A DNA stretch of 64,000 nucleotides. Source: Kiloniellales bacterium. GTDB taxonomy: Bacteria; Pseudomonadota; Alphaproteobacteria; Kiloniellales; JAKSBE01. Location of the stretch: the NCBI GenBank assembly GCA_030066685.1, contig JASJBF010000006.1, positions 31,396-95,395 on the forward strand, written 5' to 3'. Positions 9,310-17,832 of the stretch are shown here, one piece after another. The translations under genes and the position numbers were made by a program. The notes beneath the pieces were generated by a model. That model was not told the origin of the DNA and made no database searches. It saw only the letters and a list, made by a program, of their open reading frames with translations. The stretch's first letter is position 1, and the number at the start of each line of letters is the position of its first letter.

Positions 9310-9921
9310 GTTGTTCCCCATTTCAGTGTGACTATTTCACCGGACCGAAGATCCGGTTGTATTAATGGCAATTATACTATGGATTTATTAAGTTGTTCTT
9401 AATTCCTGTAAATTTCGGTTCATGATCGTTGAGATCTGTGCCCAAAGTCTTCATCTTTCCGATGAGAAACAAGCCGGGTTTAAGGGCGCTGCTACTGGAC
9501 CGAGATCGGCGGTCGGCTTTCCCGTTTCCTGGCTCGAGCGCGCGCTTTCGCCGCAGGCGGCTGCAGGCTACTGGCTGCGGCCTTCTGAGCTGCCTTGGTG
9601 ACAATTTGGATCAAGAAGGCCGCCCACGGCGCCGAAATAGGCACCAGAGGGCGGCCAGGACAGTCCATCGACGCAGAGGGGGGTCCATCACCTTTGAGCC
9701 GGTGGACTCATCGCTCGAGGGTAGTGTCCGGATGGCTTTTCTTATTTTGGCTGAGGCTCTGCCGCAGCCCCTTATCTCTATACTGGGATAAGCAATTTGT
9801 CAACAAAACTCATCAAATTGTAAATATAACCCCAGGCCGAATATTGATTTTGTTAACCATAATTCATGGCGAGTTCCTTGGATTCCTGCGGGTTTTCGGG
9901 CTAGGAGGTGCGCCCGGCCGC
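9310..9921. other. Gene-free region with an AT-rich segment
   Basis: These 612 bases hold no supportable gene; two open frames (9377-9604 minus, 9429-9791 plus) lack family-like sequence. The part next to the PstS-like gene carries its promoter. From about 9771 to 9870 the sequence becomes markedly AT-rich and holds the inverted repeat CAATTTG (9793-9799) / CAAATTG (9814-9820). This could be a remnant of imported DNA, but I recognised no transposase or terminal repeat. Confidence 0.5.
9371..9376 (-). promoter_or_regulatory. -10 box of the PstS-like gene
   Basis: Read on the minus strand this is a perfect TATAAT, 62 bases before the ATG at 9309, inside an AT-rich stretch. The -35 position carries only a weak match (AGAACA, 17-base spacing), so the promoter may depend on an activator. 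Confidence 0.4.
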
Positions 9922-11070
9922 TCAGGACTGTGACGGCAGGCGCTTTTTGGGGTCGAAGAACGGCAGTTCGACCACCTCGGCGGCTCGCCGTCCCAGCGGG
10001 GTCGACACCTCGACGGCGCTGCCCGGATTAATGGCCTCGGCTGCCAGCATCGCCAGGGCGATGTTCTTGCCGAGGCGCGGGGAGTGGGCCGCCGAGGTCA
10101 CCTTGCCGATCCCCCGTTCCCCTGCGGCGACCGCCCAGGGCTCCTCGCTCGTCGGCAGCCGCGGGCCCTCGATCTCCAGACCGACGAGGCGGCGCGCGAC
10201 GCCGTTCTGCGCGATCTCGGCCAGTGCCGCCTTGCCCATGAAATCCGCCTCCTGGTCCAGGTCGACCAGGCGGCCCAGGCCGAGCTCGTAGGGGTTCGTG
10301 TCGAGATCCATGTCGGCGCCGTAGGACAGCAATCCGCCCTCGATGCGGCGAATCGTCGAAGGGGCGCCGGGTCCGATGCCGTAGGGCTGGCCGGCTTCCA
10401 TGATCGTCTCCCAGAGGCGGTCGCCGTGGCGGCCGTCGCGCAGAAAGACCTCGTAGCCGCGCTCGGCGCTCCAGCCGGTGCGGGAGACCACCAGGGGGAT
10501 GCCGTCGAGCTCGGTCTCGCGGAACCAGAAGTAGCGGAGCTCCTCGATCCAGCCGCCGAAGAGGTCGCGCATCACCTCGAGCGACCTCGGGCCCTGGACC
10601 TGCAGCGGCGAGACGTCGGGCTCGCGCACCTCGACATCGTAGCCCAGAGCGTGCGCCAGGGCCCGGGCCCAGAGCAGGACGTCGCTGTCGGCCAGGGACA
10701 GCCAGAAGCGGTCCTCGGCCAGGCGCAGCAGCACGGGGTCGTTGACGATGCCGCCCCGCTCCGTGGTCAGCAGCACGTACTTGCACTGGCCGACGGCGCA
10801 GGTCGAGAGGTTGCGCGGGGTCAGGAACTGGGTGAAGCGGGCGGCGTCGGGCCCGGTGATCTCCACCTGCCGTTCGACCCCGACGTCCCAGAGGGTCACC
10901 GCCTCGATCAGGCGCCGGTAGTCCGCCTCCGGGCTCTCGTAGTAGACCGGCAGGTACATGTGGTTGTAGATGGTGAAGGCCTTGCAGCCTTGGCGACGGG
11001 TCGCGTCGTAGAAGGGCGATTTGCGGATCCGCGGCCCGATCGCGATGGCCGCCGCCGTCTCCTCTGCCAT
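9922..11070 (-). CDS. dmdA: DMSP demethylase-like aminomethyltransferase (GcvT family)
   Basis: A 382-residue folate-binding GcvT-family protein. DmdA moves a methyl group from dimethylsulfoniopropionate to tetrahydrofolate. Features fitting DmdA rather than glycine-cleavage GcvT are the start region with FTIYNHMYLPV, WDVGVERQVEITGPDAARF, GGIVNDPVLL, DEPDVSPLQVQGP-type text (EPDVSPLQVQGPRS) and IRRIEGGLLSYGADMD. The start is the ATG at 11070; the frame runs on upstream into the next gene. No other DMSP genes (acuI, dmdB, dmdC) are adjacent, and the GcvT family has many unassigned relatives, so the substrate is inferred, not proven. Confidence 0.65.
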   Translation of the reverse strand: MAEETAAAIAIGPRIRKSPFYDATRRQGCKAFTIYNHMYLPVYYESPEADYRRLIEAVTLWDVGVERQVEITGPDAARFTQFLTPRNLSTCAVGQCKYVLLTTERGGIVNDPVLLRLAEDRFWLSLADSDVLLWARALAHALGYDVEVREPDVSPLQVQGPRSLEVMRDLFGGWIEELRYFWFRETELDGIPLVVSRTGWSAERGYEVFLRDGRHGDRLWETIMEAGQPYGIGPGAPSTIRRIEGGLLSYGADMDLDTNPYELGLGRLVDLDQEADFMGKAALAEIAQNGVARRLVGLEIEGPRLPTSEEPWAVAAGERGIGKVTSAAHSPRLGKNIALAMLAAEAINPGSAVEVSTPLGRRAAEVVELPFFDPKKRLPSQS

Positions 11071-11147
11071 GGCCTCGACCTCCCAGCGGTTTGGCGCAGG
11101 TTGGCCGATGGCGGGGACGGCGTCCGGCGGATTTGCGTCACGAAATG

Positions 11148-11753
11148 CTATCCGCGCGTCCGCGAGGTGTAGAAGATGTGCTTGCCGATCTTGGGGCCCT
11201 CGACCTTGTTCTTGCGCCAGGCCGGCGAAACGTAGTCGGCGTGGTACCAGAGGGCGCCCCGGGTCGGGTCTTCGGTGGCCCGCCACAGGACCCGCCGGGC
11301 GTGGAAGAGGCTGTCCTCCCAGGCCGCGAGCTCGGTCGGGTCGTCCGAGCGGCCGTCGCACCACCAGGTGAACTGGCAGCGCCAGCGGCGCTTGTAGCCG
11401 CCTTGCTGGACCACGCCGCAGATGCTGTCGGGGAAGCGGGCGTCCTCGACCCGGTTCAGGACCACGTGGCCGACCGCGAGCTTGCCTTCGCCCGGCTCGC
11501 CGCGGGCCTCGTGATAGATGTTGAGGGCCAGGCAGGAGAGCTCCTGCTCGACGCGCACCGGGTTCGGCACCGGCAGGGAGGAGCGCAGGACCATCACCCA
11601 GCCGCCGCTGTAGACCAGGGTGATGAAGAGCGCCAGGACCATGGGCGAGCGCAGCCGGAGATCGGGCAGGGTGACCGGCCGGCGGGCGCGGACCCGCGGC
11701 AAACGCCGCCTCGCCAGCCAAGCCTGAAAGCCGTAGGTCCAGCCGAATGCCAT
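11148..11753 (-). CDS. SleB-family cell wall hydrolase
   Basis: A 201-residue protein with an N-terminal basic stretch, one membrane helix (PMVLALFITLVYSGGWVMV, about residues 38-56) and a C-terminal Hydrolase_2 (SleB-type) domain: ALNIYHEARGEPGEGKLAVG holds the catalytic-type glutamate, then VVLNRVEDARFPDSIC and GALWYHADYV. In spore formers SleB is a germination-specific lytic enzyme; in Gram-negatives such proteins trim peptidoglycan, here anchored by the membrane helix and facing the periplasm. The ATG at 11753 follows GAGGAA with proper spacing; a GTG 21 bases upstream is the alternative. Confidence 0.88.
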   Translation of the reverse strand: MAFGWTYGFQAWLARRRLPRVRARRPVTLPDLRLRSPMVLALFITLVYSGGWVMVLRSSLPVPNPVRVEQELSCLALNIYHEARGEPGEGKLAVGHVVLNRVEDARFPDSICGVVQQGGYKRRWRCQFTWWCDGRSDDPTELAAWEDSLFHARRVLWRATEDPTRGALWYHADYVSPAWRKNKVEGPKIGKHIFYTSRTRG

Positions 11754-11905
11754 GACCGCTGTTCCTCGATTCACCGGCCCCGACGGGCCGGGAGGGCAGG
11801 ATAGGCGCCAGAGGCTAACAATAACTGTCTATGAACGTGGCGCATTTACGTGGCCAGAACATGGCAGCGCCACGCCCGTTCAAGTTGTTCGCCAATCCTG
11901 AGATT

Positions 11906-13201
11906 TCAAGTGAAGAGCAGGCTGCAGATGACCACTGCGGCGATGATTCCGGCAAAATCGGCCGTCAGGCCGGTCGCCAGGGCGTGGCGCACCCGGCGGA
12001 TCTGGACCGCGCCGAAATACACGGCGAGGACGTAGAAGGTGGTCTCGGTCGAACCCTGAAGCGTGGAGACCAGGTAGCCGGTGTAGGTGTCTGGGCCGGT
12101 CGCCGGGTCGTTCATGATCCCGACCATGACGCCGTAGGCGCCGCTGCCGGACAGCGGCCTGAGGATCGCCATCGGCAGCGCCTCCGGCGGCATGCCGAAC
12201 AGGGTGGTGACCGCCCCCAGCGGGCGGATCAGCAGGTCGAGCGCGCCGCTGGCCCGGAACATGGCGACCGCGACCAGGATCGCCACCAGGTAGGGGATGA
12301 TCCGCAGGGCGACCTGGAAGCCGTCCTTGGCGCCCTCGACGAGGACCTCGTAGACCGGCACCCCGCGCAGCACGCCGAAGGTCAGCAGCCCGACCACGAT
12401 GCCGGGCACCATCCAGGGCGCGATCTCGCGGCCGAAAATGATGGTGACCGGAACCAGGGCCAGGACGCAGGCCAGAACCAGGAAGGACACCCAGGCCGGG
12501 TAGGCGCCGCCGTCCTCGGAAGGCGCCGCGGCCTCGGGCTGGCCGTCCTCTGCCGCCGCCGGCGGATCTCCCCCGGCTGCCGCGTCCGGCGCGGGCGGCA
12601 GGGCGGAGAAGCGCTGATAGGTCTTGGCGGCGAGGATCGCCACCGTGGTCGAGCAGATGGTCGCCACCAAAGTGGTCGGGATGATCCCCGCCGGATCGTT
12701 CGAACCGAGCGAGGCGCGCAAGGCGACCACCCCGGTCGGCAGCAGGGTCACGCTGGAGGTGTTGATCGCCAGGAAGAGGGCCATGGAGTTGCTCGCCGTG
12801 CCCTTGTGGGGGTTGAGCTTGTCCAGCTCCTGCATGGCGCGGATGCCGAAGGGCGTCGCGGCGTTGCCCAGGCCCAGGACGTTGGCCGAAATGTTCAGGA
12901 TCATCGCGCCCATGGCCGGGTGGTCGCCGGGCACCTCCGGAAACAGCCGGGTCATCAGCGGGCGCACGACCTTGGCGATGATCACCAGCAGGCCGCCGGC
13001 CTCGGCCACCTTCATCAGGCCGAGGAAGAGCGCCATCACCCCGACCAAGCCGATCGCCAGGGTCACCGAATCCTTGGCGGCGGCGATCATGGCCTCGGAG
13101 AGCGCGGCCATGGGCGTCGGATCGACCCCTGTATAGATCACCTGGCGGAAGGCCGCGACCGCGAAGGCGATGATGACGATGGCGAAGAAGACGGCGTTCA
13201 A
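11906..13201 (-). CDS. Fused SpmA-SpmB nucleoside-recognition membrane protein
   Basis: About 431 residues. The N-terminal half matches SpmA (GLVGVMALFLGLMKVAEAGG, ANVLGLGNAATPFGIRAM, FLAINTSSVTLLPTG), then an alanine/proline-rich cytoplasmic linker of roughly 45 residues, then an SpmB half (MVPGIVVGLLTFGVLRGVPV, ILRPLSGSGAYGVMVGI, STETTFYVLAVYFGAV). Bacillus has these as two proteins affecting spore core dehydration; here they are one chain in a non-sporulating lineage, probably a nucleoside-gate family transporter. The start is uncertain: I took TTG 13201, where SpmA similarity begins; the frame stays open to 13393. Confidence 0.82.
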   Translation of the reverse strand: MNAVFFAIVIIAFAVAAFRQVIYTGVDPTPMAALSEAMIAAAKDSVTLAIGLVGVMALFLGLMKVAEAGGLLVIIAKVVRPLMTRLFPEVPGDHPAMGAMILNISANVLGLGNAATPFGIRAMQELDKLNPHKGTASNSMALFLAINTSSVTLLPTGVVALRASLGSNDPAGIIPTTLVATICSTTVAILAAKTYQRFSALPPAPDAAAGGDPPAAAEDGQPEAAAPSEDGGAYPAWVSFLVLACVLALVPVTIIFGREIAPWMVPGIVVGLLTFGVLRGVPVYEVLVEGAKDGFQVALRIIPYLVAILVAVAMFRASGALDLLIRPLGAVTTLFGMPPEALPMAILRPLSGSGAYGVMVGIMNDPATGPDTYTGYLVSTLQGSTETTFYVLAVYFGAVQIRRVRHALATGLTADFAGIIAAVVICSLLFT

Positions 13202-13487
13202 GACGGCGCTACCGCGGAGTTCCCGGGAGGTCTGGACCTGGGCACCGGCTCCGCGCGCGGGCCGCGCGAATCGGCGGGTGAAGCGTCTATGGTGGCGGCT
13301 CCCGGCGGCGGAGAAAATACTCTTGCCGATCCCGGAACGCGTCCGCGCACCAAGTTCGCAGCGGATCCTCCGCTGTGAATGTGGAAAAACCACGGCAAAC
13401 TTGCGCTGCCACTCAGGAAGGCCAAGTCTTGAGCAGGATCACCGGCCGGAGCCCCCGGCCACGGCGGGGAGATGGGAGGAAGGGGAG

Positions 13488-14186
13488 CTGCAGAAAAGCC
13501 TCCAGGCCGTCATCCTGGCGTTCTCGCTCACTGCCCCACCGCCCATTTTGGCGGCACCGGCCGACCTGGCCGGCTGGGATGCGGCGCGCTGGGGCATGAC
13601 CACGGCCGAGATCGAGGCCGCCTTCGGGGCAAGGCTCACCACCTTGCCGGGGCGCTGGATCTACGGCGGCGCCTACGCCGAACGGGCGGTCCTGGAGACC
13701 CGAGTCGGCGGTCTCGCCTTCACCGCCTACTTCCAGATGAACGCGGAGAGCGGCCGCCTGCAGCAGGTGCTGCTGGAGCGGCGACAGCAGGACGCCGCCA
13801 ATCCGGCCGTCCTTCAGGCCCTGAGGAAGGCCCTGGAGGCGCGCTTCGGCCCCGCCTCCCAGGCCTGCCTGCTGTCCGAGCGGAACCCCACCGGCCTCGA
13901 GCTGGTCTGGCGCTTTCCGACCACCACGCTCCACGCCACCTTCCTGGACTTCTTCTCGACCTCGGTCCTCTACGTGAATCCCAACGTCGACCGCGACCCG
14001 CTGCGGCCCGCCTTCAGGGATCGGGCCGTCAGGCGCCGGACCCTGCCGCGCCGCGCCACCCTGCGTTTTCACCCCAGCGAGCGCGACGATCTGCTGTCCA
14101 GGCGGGCCCGCTGCTTTCCGGACTTCGAGTCGCTGGAGGCGATAGTGACGCGGGAGTTCCTCGAAAGGACGGAGCCGCAGCCGTGA
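13488..14186 (+). CDS. Secreted protein of unknown function
   Basis: About 232 residues. In this frame no ATG, GTG or TTG precedes the hydrophobic segment; the best start is CTG 13488, seven bases after GGGAGGA, giving a neat signal peptide (QKSLQAVILAFSLTAPPP, cleavage near LAAP). The mature part has a WDAARWGMTTAEIEAAFG opening, found in exported proteins that bind something at an assembly-like repeat, followed by beta-rich sequence and an arginine-rich tail. I do not recognise the family. Its TGA overlaps the GTG of the next gene (GTGA), so the two are translationally coupled. The CTG start needs proof. Confidence 0.6.
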   Translation: MQKSLQAVILAFSLTAPPPILAAPADLAGWDAARWGMTTAEIEAAFGARLTTLPGRWIYGGAYAERAVLETRVGGLAFTAYFQMNAESGRLQQVLLERRQQDAANPAVLQALRKALEARFGPASQACLLSERNPTGLELVWRFPTTTLHATFLDFFSTSVLYVNPNVDRDPLRPAFRDRAVRRRTLPRRATLRFHPSERDDLLSRRARCFPDFESLEAIVTREFLERTEPQP

Positions 14187-14824
14187 GCCAGATCCGATCC
14201 GTCGCCGCGCTGACCGAGCTTGGGCGCGAGCAGCTGTCCGAGCACTTTTTCATGCGCGACATGCTCTATAGCGAGGTCGCCAACTTCCACGGCCTGCAGA
14301 ACCTCCCCGAGGACCCGGAACTGGCCGTCGCCGCGGGCCGGCGGCTCTGCGAGGCGGTGCTGGAGCCGCTGCACCGCGCCTTCGGCGGGGTCGCCGTGCG
14401 CAGCGCCTACCGCTCGCCGGCGGTCAACGACTTCTGCCACCGCCGGCGCGCGCCCGGCAAGACCGATTACTTCTGCTCGGACAACGAGTTCAACCGGGCC
14501 CGGCACATCTGGGACCGGCGCGACGCCGCAGGTTACCTAGGCGCGACCGCCAGCATCGTGATCCCCTGGTACCTGCCGCGCTTCGAGCAAAGCGGCGATT
14601 TCCAGCCGCTCGCCTGGTGGATCAGGGACAAGCTGCCGGGCTATGCCGAGGCCAGCTTCTATCCCTGGCTCTGCGCCTTCAACATCCGCTGGTACGAGGG
14701 GCCAAGCGAGCGGGCCATCGCCTTCCACGACGGCACGCGGAGCGGCCTGTTGACCAAGGCCGGCATGGCGAACTTCGAGGGCGACCACGGCGCCCTCTAT
14801 CCCGGATTTCCCGCCGCGTCCTGA
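14183..14824 (+). CDS. M15-like (DD-peptidase-fold) conserved protein
   Basis: 213 residues from GTG 14183, overlapping the previous gene's stop. The layout follows peptidase M15 / Hedgehog-like domains: NVLEPL-type helix (CEAVLEPLHRAFGGVAV), then RSAYRSPAVN, ARHIWD and GATASIVIPWYLP, which correspond to the SGYRS and HxxxxAxD strands of D-Ala-D-Ala carboxypeptidases. The usual second zinc histidine motif is not obvious, so it may be a divergent or inactive peptidase. It has no signal peptide, although its coupled upstream partner does. Related hypothetical proteins are common in alphaproteobacteria, as I recall. Confidence 0.7.
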   Translation: MSQIRSVAALTELGREQLSEHFFMRDMLYSEVANFHGLQNLPEDPELAVAAGRRLCEAVLEPLHRAFGGVAVRSAYRSPAVNDFCHRRRAPGKTDYFCSDNEFNRARHIWDRRDAAGYLGATASIVIPWYLPRFEQSGDFQPLAWWIRDKLPGYAEASFYPWLCAFNIRWYEGPSERAIAFHDGTRSGLLTKAGMANFEGDHGALYPGFPAAS

Positions 14825-14847
14825 AGCCCGCGGCCGGGCGTGCGGAG

Positions 14848-15000
14848 TCAGGTCTCCCGCTCGTCCTTGGGCTTGTCGTCGTCGTCCGCCCGGACGGGGG
14901 CCTTGTTCTCGGCGGTCGTCTTATAGGCCGCCATGGCGCCCAGGACGACGCCAGCGAGGGTCCAGGCCATGACCTGTCCCAGTCCCGGAGCTGCTTTCAT
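14848..15000 (-). CDS. Small single-helix membrane protein
   Basis: I translated a 50-residue frame from ATG 14998-15000: MKAAPGLGQVMAWTLAGVV then LGAMAAYKTT and a highly charged tail ending RADDDDKPKDERET. One membrane helix (about residues 8-27) followed by an acidic cytoplasmic or periplasmic tail is a common shape for small membrane proteins that regulate larger partners. There is a weak ribosome site (GGACC). It converges on the M15-like gene 24 bases away. No homologue is known to me. Confidence 0.45.
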   Translation of the reverse strand: MKAAPGLGQVMAWTLAGVVLGAMAAYKTTAENKAPVRADDDDKPKDERET

Positions 15001-15140
15001 AGGCAAAGGTCCAATCCGCAGCGCGGCCGCTTCGCAGGGCCGCGAGAGTTACGGCAAGGTTAAGCGCGCCGCTGGGGCAAAGGTCTGTCCTGGCTGTGAG
15101 CAAGCTGGGTCCCGGTCGGCGGCTGCCGGCGCGTCTCTTG

Positions 15141-15800
15141 CTAGAGATCGACCCCGCGCCGGTCGATGGCCCGCCGCCAGATCGAGGCGATATCGGCATG
15201 GAAGACCAGGGCCGGGTCGGCCTCGACGTCCCACCAGGACCCGCGCGCGATCTCGGATTCGAGCTGGCCCGGCGCCCAGCCGGCATAGCCCAGGACGAAG
15301 CGGAAGTCCTTGGGGCCGCTGCCCTCCAGGATGCGGCGCAGCATCTCGGGATCCCCGGAGACGGCGAAGCCGCCGGGCAGCCTTTGGGAGCTCTCAAGCA
15401 CGGCATCGTCGCTGTGCAGGAGGAAGCCGCGCCCGGGCTCGACCGGCCCGCCGTAGTGCGCGGCGATCTCGGCATCGGCCGCGTCGATCTCGACGCCCAT
15501 CTCGTCCAGCAGCACCTGCAGCGGGACCTGGCCCAGGCGGCGATTGATGACCAGGCCCATGGCGCCGCGGCGATCGTGCCGCAGCATGAAGACCACCGTA
15601 CGGTCGAAGTTGGGATCGCGCAGATCTTCGCGCGCGATCAGGAGCCGGCCCGCCAGGAAGGTTTCCGTTTCGCCTTCCGTGCCTTCGGTCCCCGCGGGAT
15701 CGGCAGGTCCTGCGGAGGCGATCAGCAACACTGCCAGCAGGCCGAAGGCGTAAAGCCGAGGGCGCAAGCTCGTGAAGATGGTCGAGTTTCGTGTCACCAC
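15141..15800 (-). CDS. YqgE/AlgH family protein with an N-terminal export-like segment
   Basis: 219 residues. From residue 47 on it is a clear YqgE/AlgH (DUF179) protein: FLAGRLLIAREDLRDPNFDR, RRGAMGLVINRRLG, HYGGPVEPGRGFLLHS and VLGYAGWAPGQLESEI. Normal family members are cytosolic and start right at the LAG.LLIA strand; this one is preceded by a basic stretch and a hydrophobic helix (LYAFGLLAVLLIASAGPA) that looks like a signal peptide or membrane anchor. No start codon lies between the helix and the domain, so the extension seems real. Function of the family is poorly known (AlgH was linked to alginate regulation). Confidence 0.85.
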   Translation of the reverse strand: MVTRNSTIFTSLRPRLYAFGLLAVLLIASAGPADPAGTEGTEGETETFLAGRLLIAREDLRDPNFDRTVVFMLRHDRRGAMGLVINRRLGQVPLQVLLDEMGVEIDAADAEIAAHYGGPVEPGRGFLLHSDDAVLESSQRLPGGFAVSGDPEMLRRILEGSGPKDFRFVLGYAGWAPGQLESEIARGSWWDVEADPALVFHADIASIWRRAIDRRGVDL

Positions 15801-15940
15801 AGCCTCGCCGTCGGAGCCGTCCGGATTTCCCGGTATGGCCAGGATCGCCAGCTATGCTATCAGAGAACGCGCTCGCCGCGTGGCGCGAATTGCGTCCCAC
15901 GGCGGACTGCGACTGCGGCAATCCGGGAGCCTGTCCGACA

Positions 15941-16306
15941 ATGCCCCTTGGGGAGACTTTCAAGCGGCCGGTTCGCGGACGCTTTGGATTGCTCTGCGCC
16001 GGCCTGGCGTGGATCGGCCTGGCGGGATGCTCCGAGCCTTTCCCGACCGGATCTCCGGCCGCGGTTGATTCCGAGAGCGGGGAGCCGCTGGGCAACCTGA
16101 TCTCCCTGTGCTACGGCACCGAGATGAACGACGAGGAAGAGATCAAGGCGAGGGCCCAGGAGCTCTGCAAGGGCCGTCTGGTCTTCGTCGGGCAGACCAT
16201 GTTCTTCAACGATTGTCCGCTGTTGCAGAACACCCGCGTGACCTATCAGTGCCGGCCGCTCCCGCCTGGCGGGGCCGGCGGTCGGCGCAGCGTCCCGCCG
16301 TCCTGA
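15941..16306 (+). CDS. Small putative lipoprotein
   Basis: A 121-residue protein from ATG 15941 with a basic N-terminus, a hydrophobic core and a lipobox LAGC at residues 27-30, so it is likely lipidated and placed in the inner or outer membrane. The mature part is short and rich in cysteine (five after the lipobox: LCYG, LCKG, DCPLL, YQCR), suggesting disulfides in the periplasm. An upstream in-frame ATG (15856) would add 28 residues before the lipobox and is less likely. It is followed 12 bases later by another exported protein on the same strand. No family recognised. Confidence 0.65.
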   Translation: MPLGETFKRPVRGRFGLLCAGLAWIGLAGCSEPFPTGSPAAVDSESGEPLGNLISLCYGTEMNDEEEIKARAQELCKGRLVFVGQTMFFNDCPLLQNTRVTYQCRPLPPGGAGGRRSVPPS

Positions 16307-16318
16307 CCGGGTGTCGCG

Positions 16319-16672
16319 ATGACTCCCAAGCTGCGCCGCTTCTTCGCCGCCTTGCCGCTCGCCCTCTGGGCGGCCCCGGCCCCGGCCTTCGAGGCCTTCG
16401 TCTCCGTCGACGACTATATGGCGGCCTCCCGGGAGGCGCGCCGGTCCTTTCTGACAGGGGTCTACGACAGCTTCGGCACGCTTCATGACGCCGGGCTGTT
16501 CTCCAGCGAAACCCTGTCGGAGACGGTCGCACGGATCTTGGATTGCACCTCGCCCATGAAGATCGAGGAAATCGAGACGCTCTTCACCGCGCGGTTGGAG
16601 CAGGACCGCGGCGACTGGGATTCGGCTGCGGCCTCGCGCTTCATCTTTGCCTTCGACGACTACTGCAAGTAG
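16319..16672 (+). CDS. Small secreted protein of unknown function
   Basis: 117 residues with a textbook signal peptide ([14 protein letters not shown], cleavage after APAPA) and a helical mature part containing two cysteines (LDCTSP and the C-terminal DDYCK), which may pair in the periplasm. It probably forms an operon with the preceding lipoprotein (12-base gap). Its last 13 bases overlap the 3' end of the convergent queG gene. I do not recognise a family. Confidence 0.65.
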   Translation: MTPKLRRFFAALPLALWAAPAPAFEAFVSVDDYMAASREARRSFLTGVYDSFGTLHDAGLFSSETLSETVARILDCTSPMKIEEIETLFTARLEQDRGDWDSAAASRFIFAFDDYCK

Positions 16673-17799
16673 CCGGTCCGGGTCCATTCCGCGCGCACCT
16701 CGCCGTCCGCCTCTCGGGGCAGCCGGCCTTTACGCTCCGCATCGAAGGCGGCCGGGTCGGCGAGGCGGCCGAAGGCCCAGACCGCCATCGCCCGGACCAA
16801 GGGCGACGGGTCGTCGAGCAGCCCGCGGGCCGCGGCCGCGAGCTCCCGCGCGCCGCTGTTGCCGATCGCGATCAGGACGTTGCGGAGAAAGCGGTCGCGC
16901 CCGGTCCGCTTGATCGGGCTGCCGGCGAAGACCTTGCGGAAGCCGGCGTCGTCCAGCGCGGCCAGGTCGGCGAGCCGGGGCGCGGTCAACTCGGCGCGGG
17001 GCAGGAAGGCGGCCTCTGCGCTGCGCCGGGCGAACTTGTTCCAGGGGCAGACCGCCAGGCAGTCGTCGCAGCCGTAGATCCGGTTGCCCAGAGGGACACG
17101 GAATTCCTCAGGGATGTGGCCCTTGTGCTCGATGGTCAGGTAGGAGATGCAGCGCCGGGCGTCCAGACGGTAGGGCGCCGGGAAGGCGTCGGTCGGGCAG
17201 GCGTCCAGGCAGCGCCGGCAGGAGCCGCAATGGTCGGCCTCGGCCGAGTCTGGGGGCAGTTCGAGTGTCGTGAAGACCTCTCCGAGAAACAGCCAGGAGC
17301 CGAAGTCGCGGGACACCAGGTTGCTGTGCTTGCCCTGCCAGCCGACGCCGGCGTTTTCGGCCAGCGGCTTCTCCATCACCGGCGCGGTGTCGACGAAGAC
17401 CTTGAGCTCGCAGCCCAGGGTCTCGGCCATCCAGCGGCCCAGGGCCTTGAGCCGGCGCTTGAGCAGGTCGTGGTAGTCGCGGCCCCGGGCGTAGACTGAG
17501 ATGTTGCCGCGCTCTGGCGCGGCCAGCAGGGCGAGCGGGTCACCCGGGGGCGCGTAGTTCGCCGCCAGCACGATCACGCTGCGGGCCTCCGGCCAGAGGA
17601 TTCGCGGATCGCCACGCCGCGCGGCCGTGTCCGCGAGCCAGCCCATGTCGCCGTGGCAGCCCGCCGCCAGGAAGCCGGCCAGGCCGTCCCGCGCAGCCTC
17701 CGAGAGGGCCGCGGGGGCGAAGCCGACCGCATCGAAGCCGAGCGCCAGGGCCTGGTCGCGGATCGCGGCCTTGGGGTCCGGCGGGCTCTTCTCGGTCAT
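16660..17799 (-). CDS. queG: Epoxyqueuosine reductase QueG
   Basis: Cobalamin- and iron-sulfur-dependent enzyme that reduces epoxyqueuosine in tRNA to queuosine, the last pathway step. The 379-residue length is standard. Visible are the N-terminal [18 protein letters not shown], the GxxDYH-type cofactor region ([17 protein letters not shown]), the first 4Fe-4S motif [12 protein letters not shown] and the second [14 protein letters not shown], and HEAT-like repeats at the C-terminus. It is third in queA-tgt-queG, 33 bases after tgt. Its end overlaps a convergent small gene by 13 bases. Confidence 0.96.
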   Translation of the reverse strand: MTEKSPPDPKAAIRDQALALGFDAVGFAPAALSEAARDGLAGFLAAGCHGDMGWLADTAARRGDPRILWPEARSVIVLAANYAPPGDPLALLAAPERGNISVYARGRDYHDLLKRRLKALGRWMAETLGCELKVFVDTAPVMEKPLAENAGVGWQGKHSNLVSRDFGSWLFLGEVFTTLELPPDSAEADHCGSCRRCLDACPTDAFPAPYRLDARRCISYLTIEHKGHIPEEFRVPLGNRIYGCDDCLAVCPWNKFARRSAEAAFLPRAELTAPRLADLAALDDAGFRKVFAGSPIKRTGRDRFLRNVLIAIGNSGARELAAAARGLLDDPSPLVRAMAVWAFGRLADPAAFDAERKGRLPREADGEVRAEWTRTGYLQ

Positions 17800-17832
17800 G
17801 GCGTCCCGCGTCTCCGGTGTCGGCGGCTCGGA

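Noticed and set aside
9377..9791. Two open frames in the gene-free region
   Set aside because: Neither has a ribosome site or any recognisable sequence; no transposase motif or terminal repeats were seen, so no insertion sequence is claimed.
14837..14852. Sixteen bases shared with 47803-47818 just after two stop codons
   Set aside because: In 64 kb of very GC-rich DNA a few identical 16-base pairs are expected by chance, and no structure goes with it.
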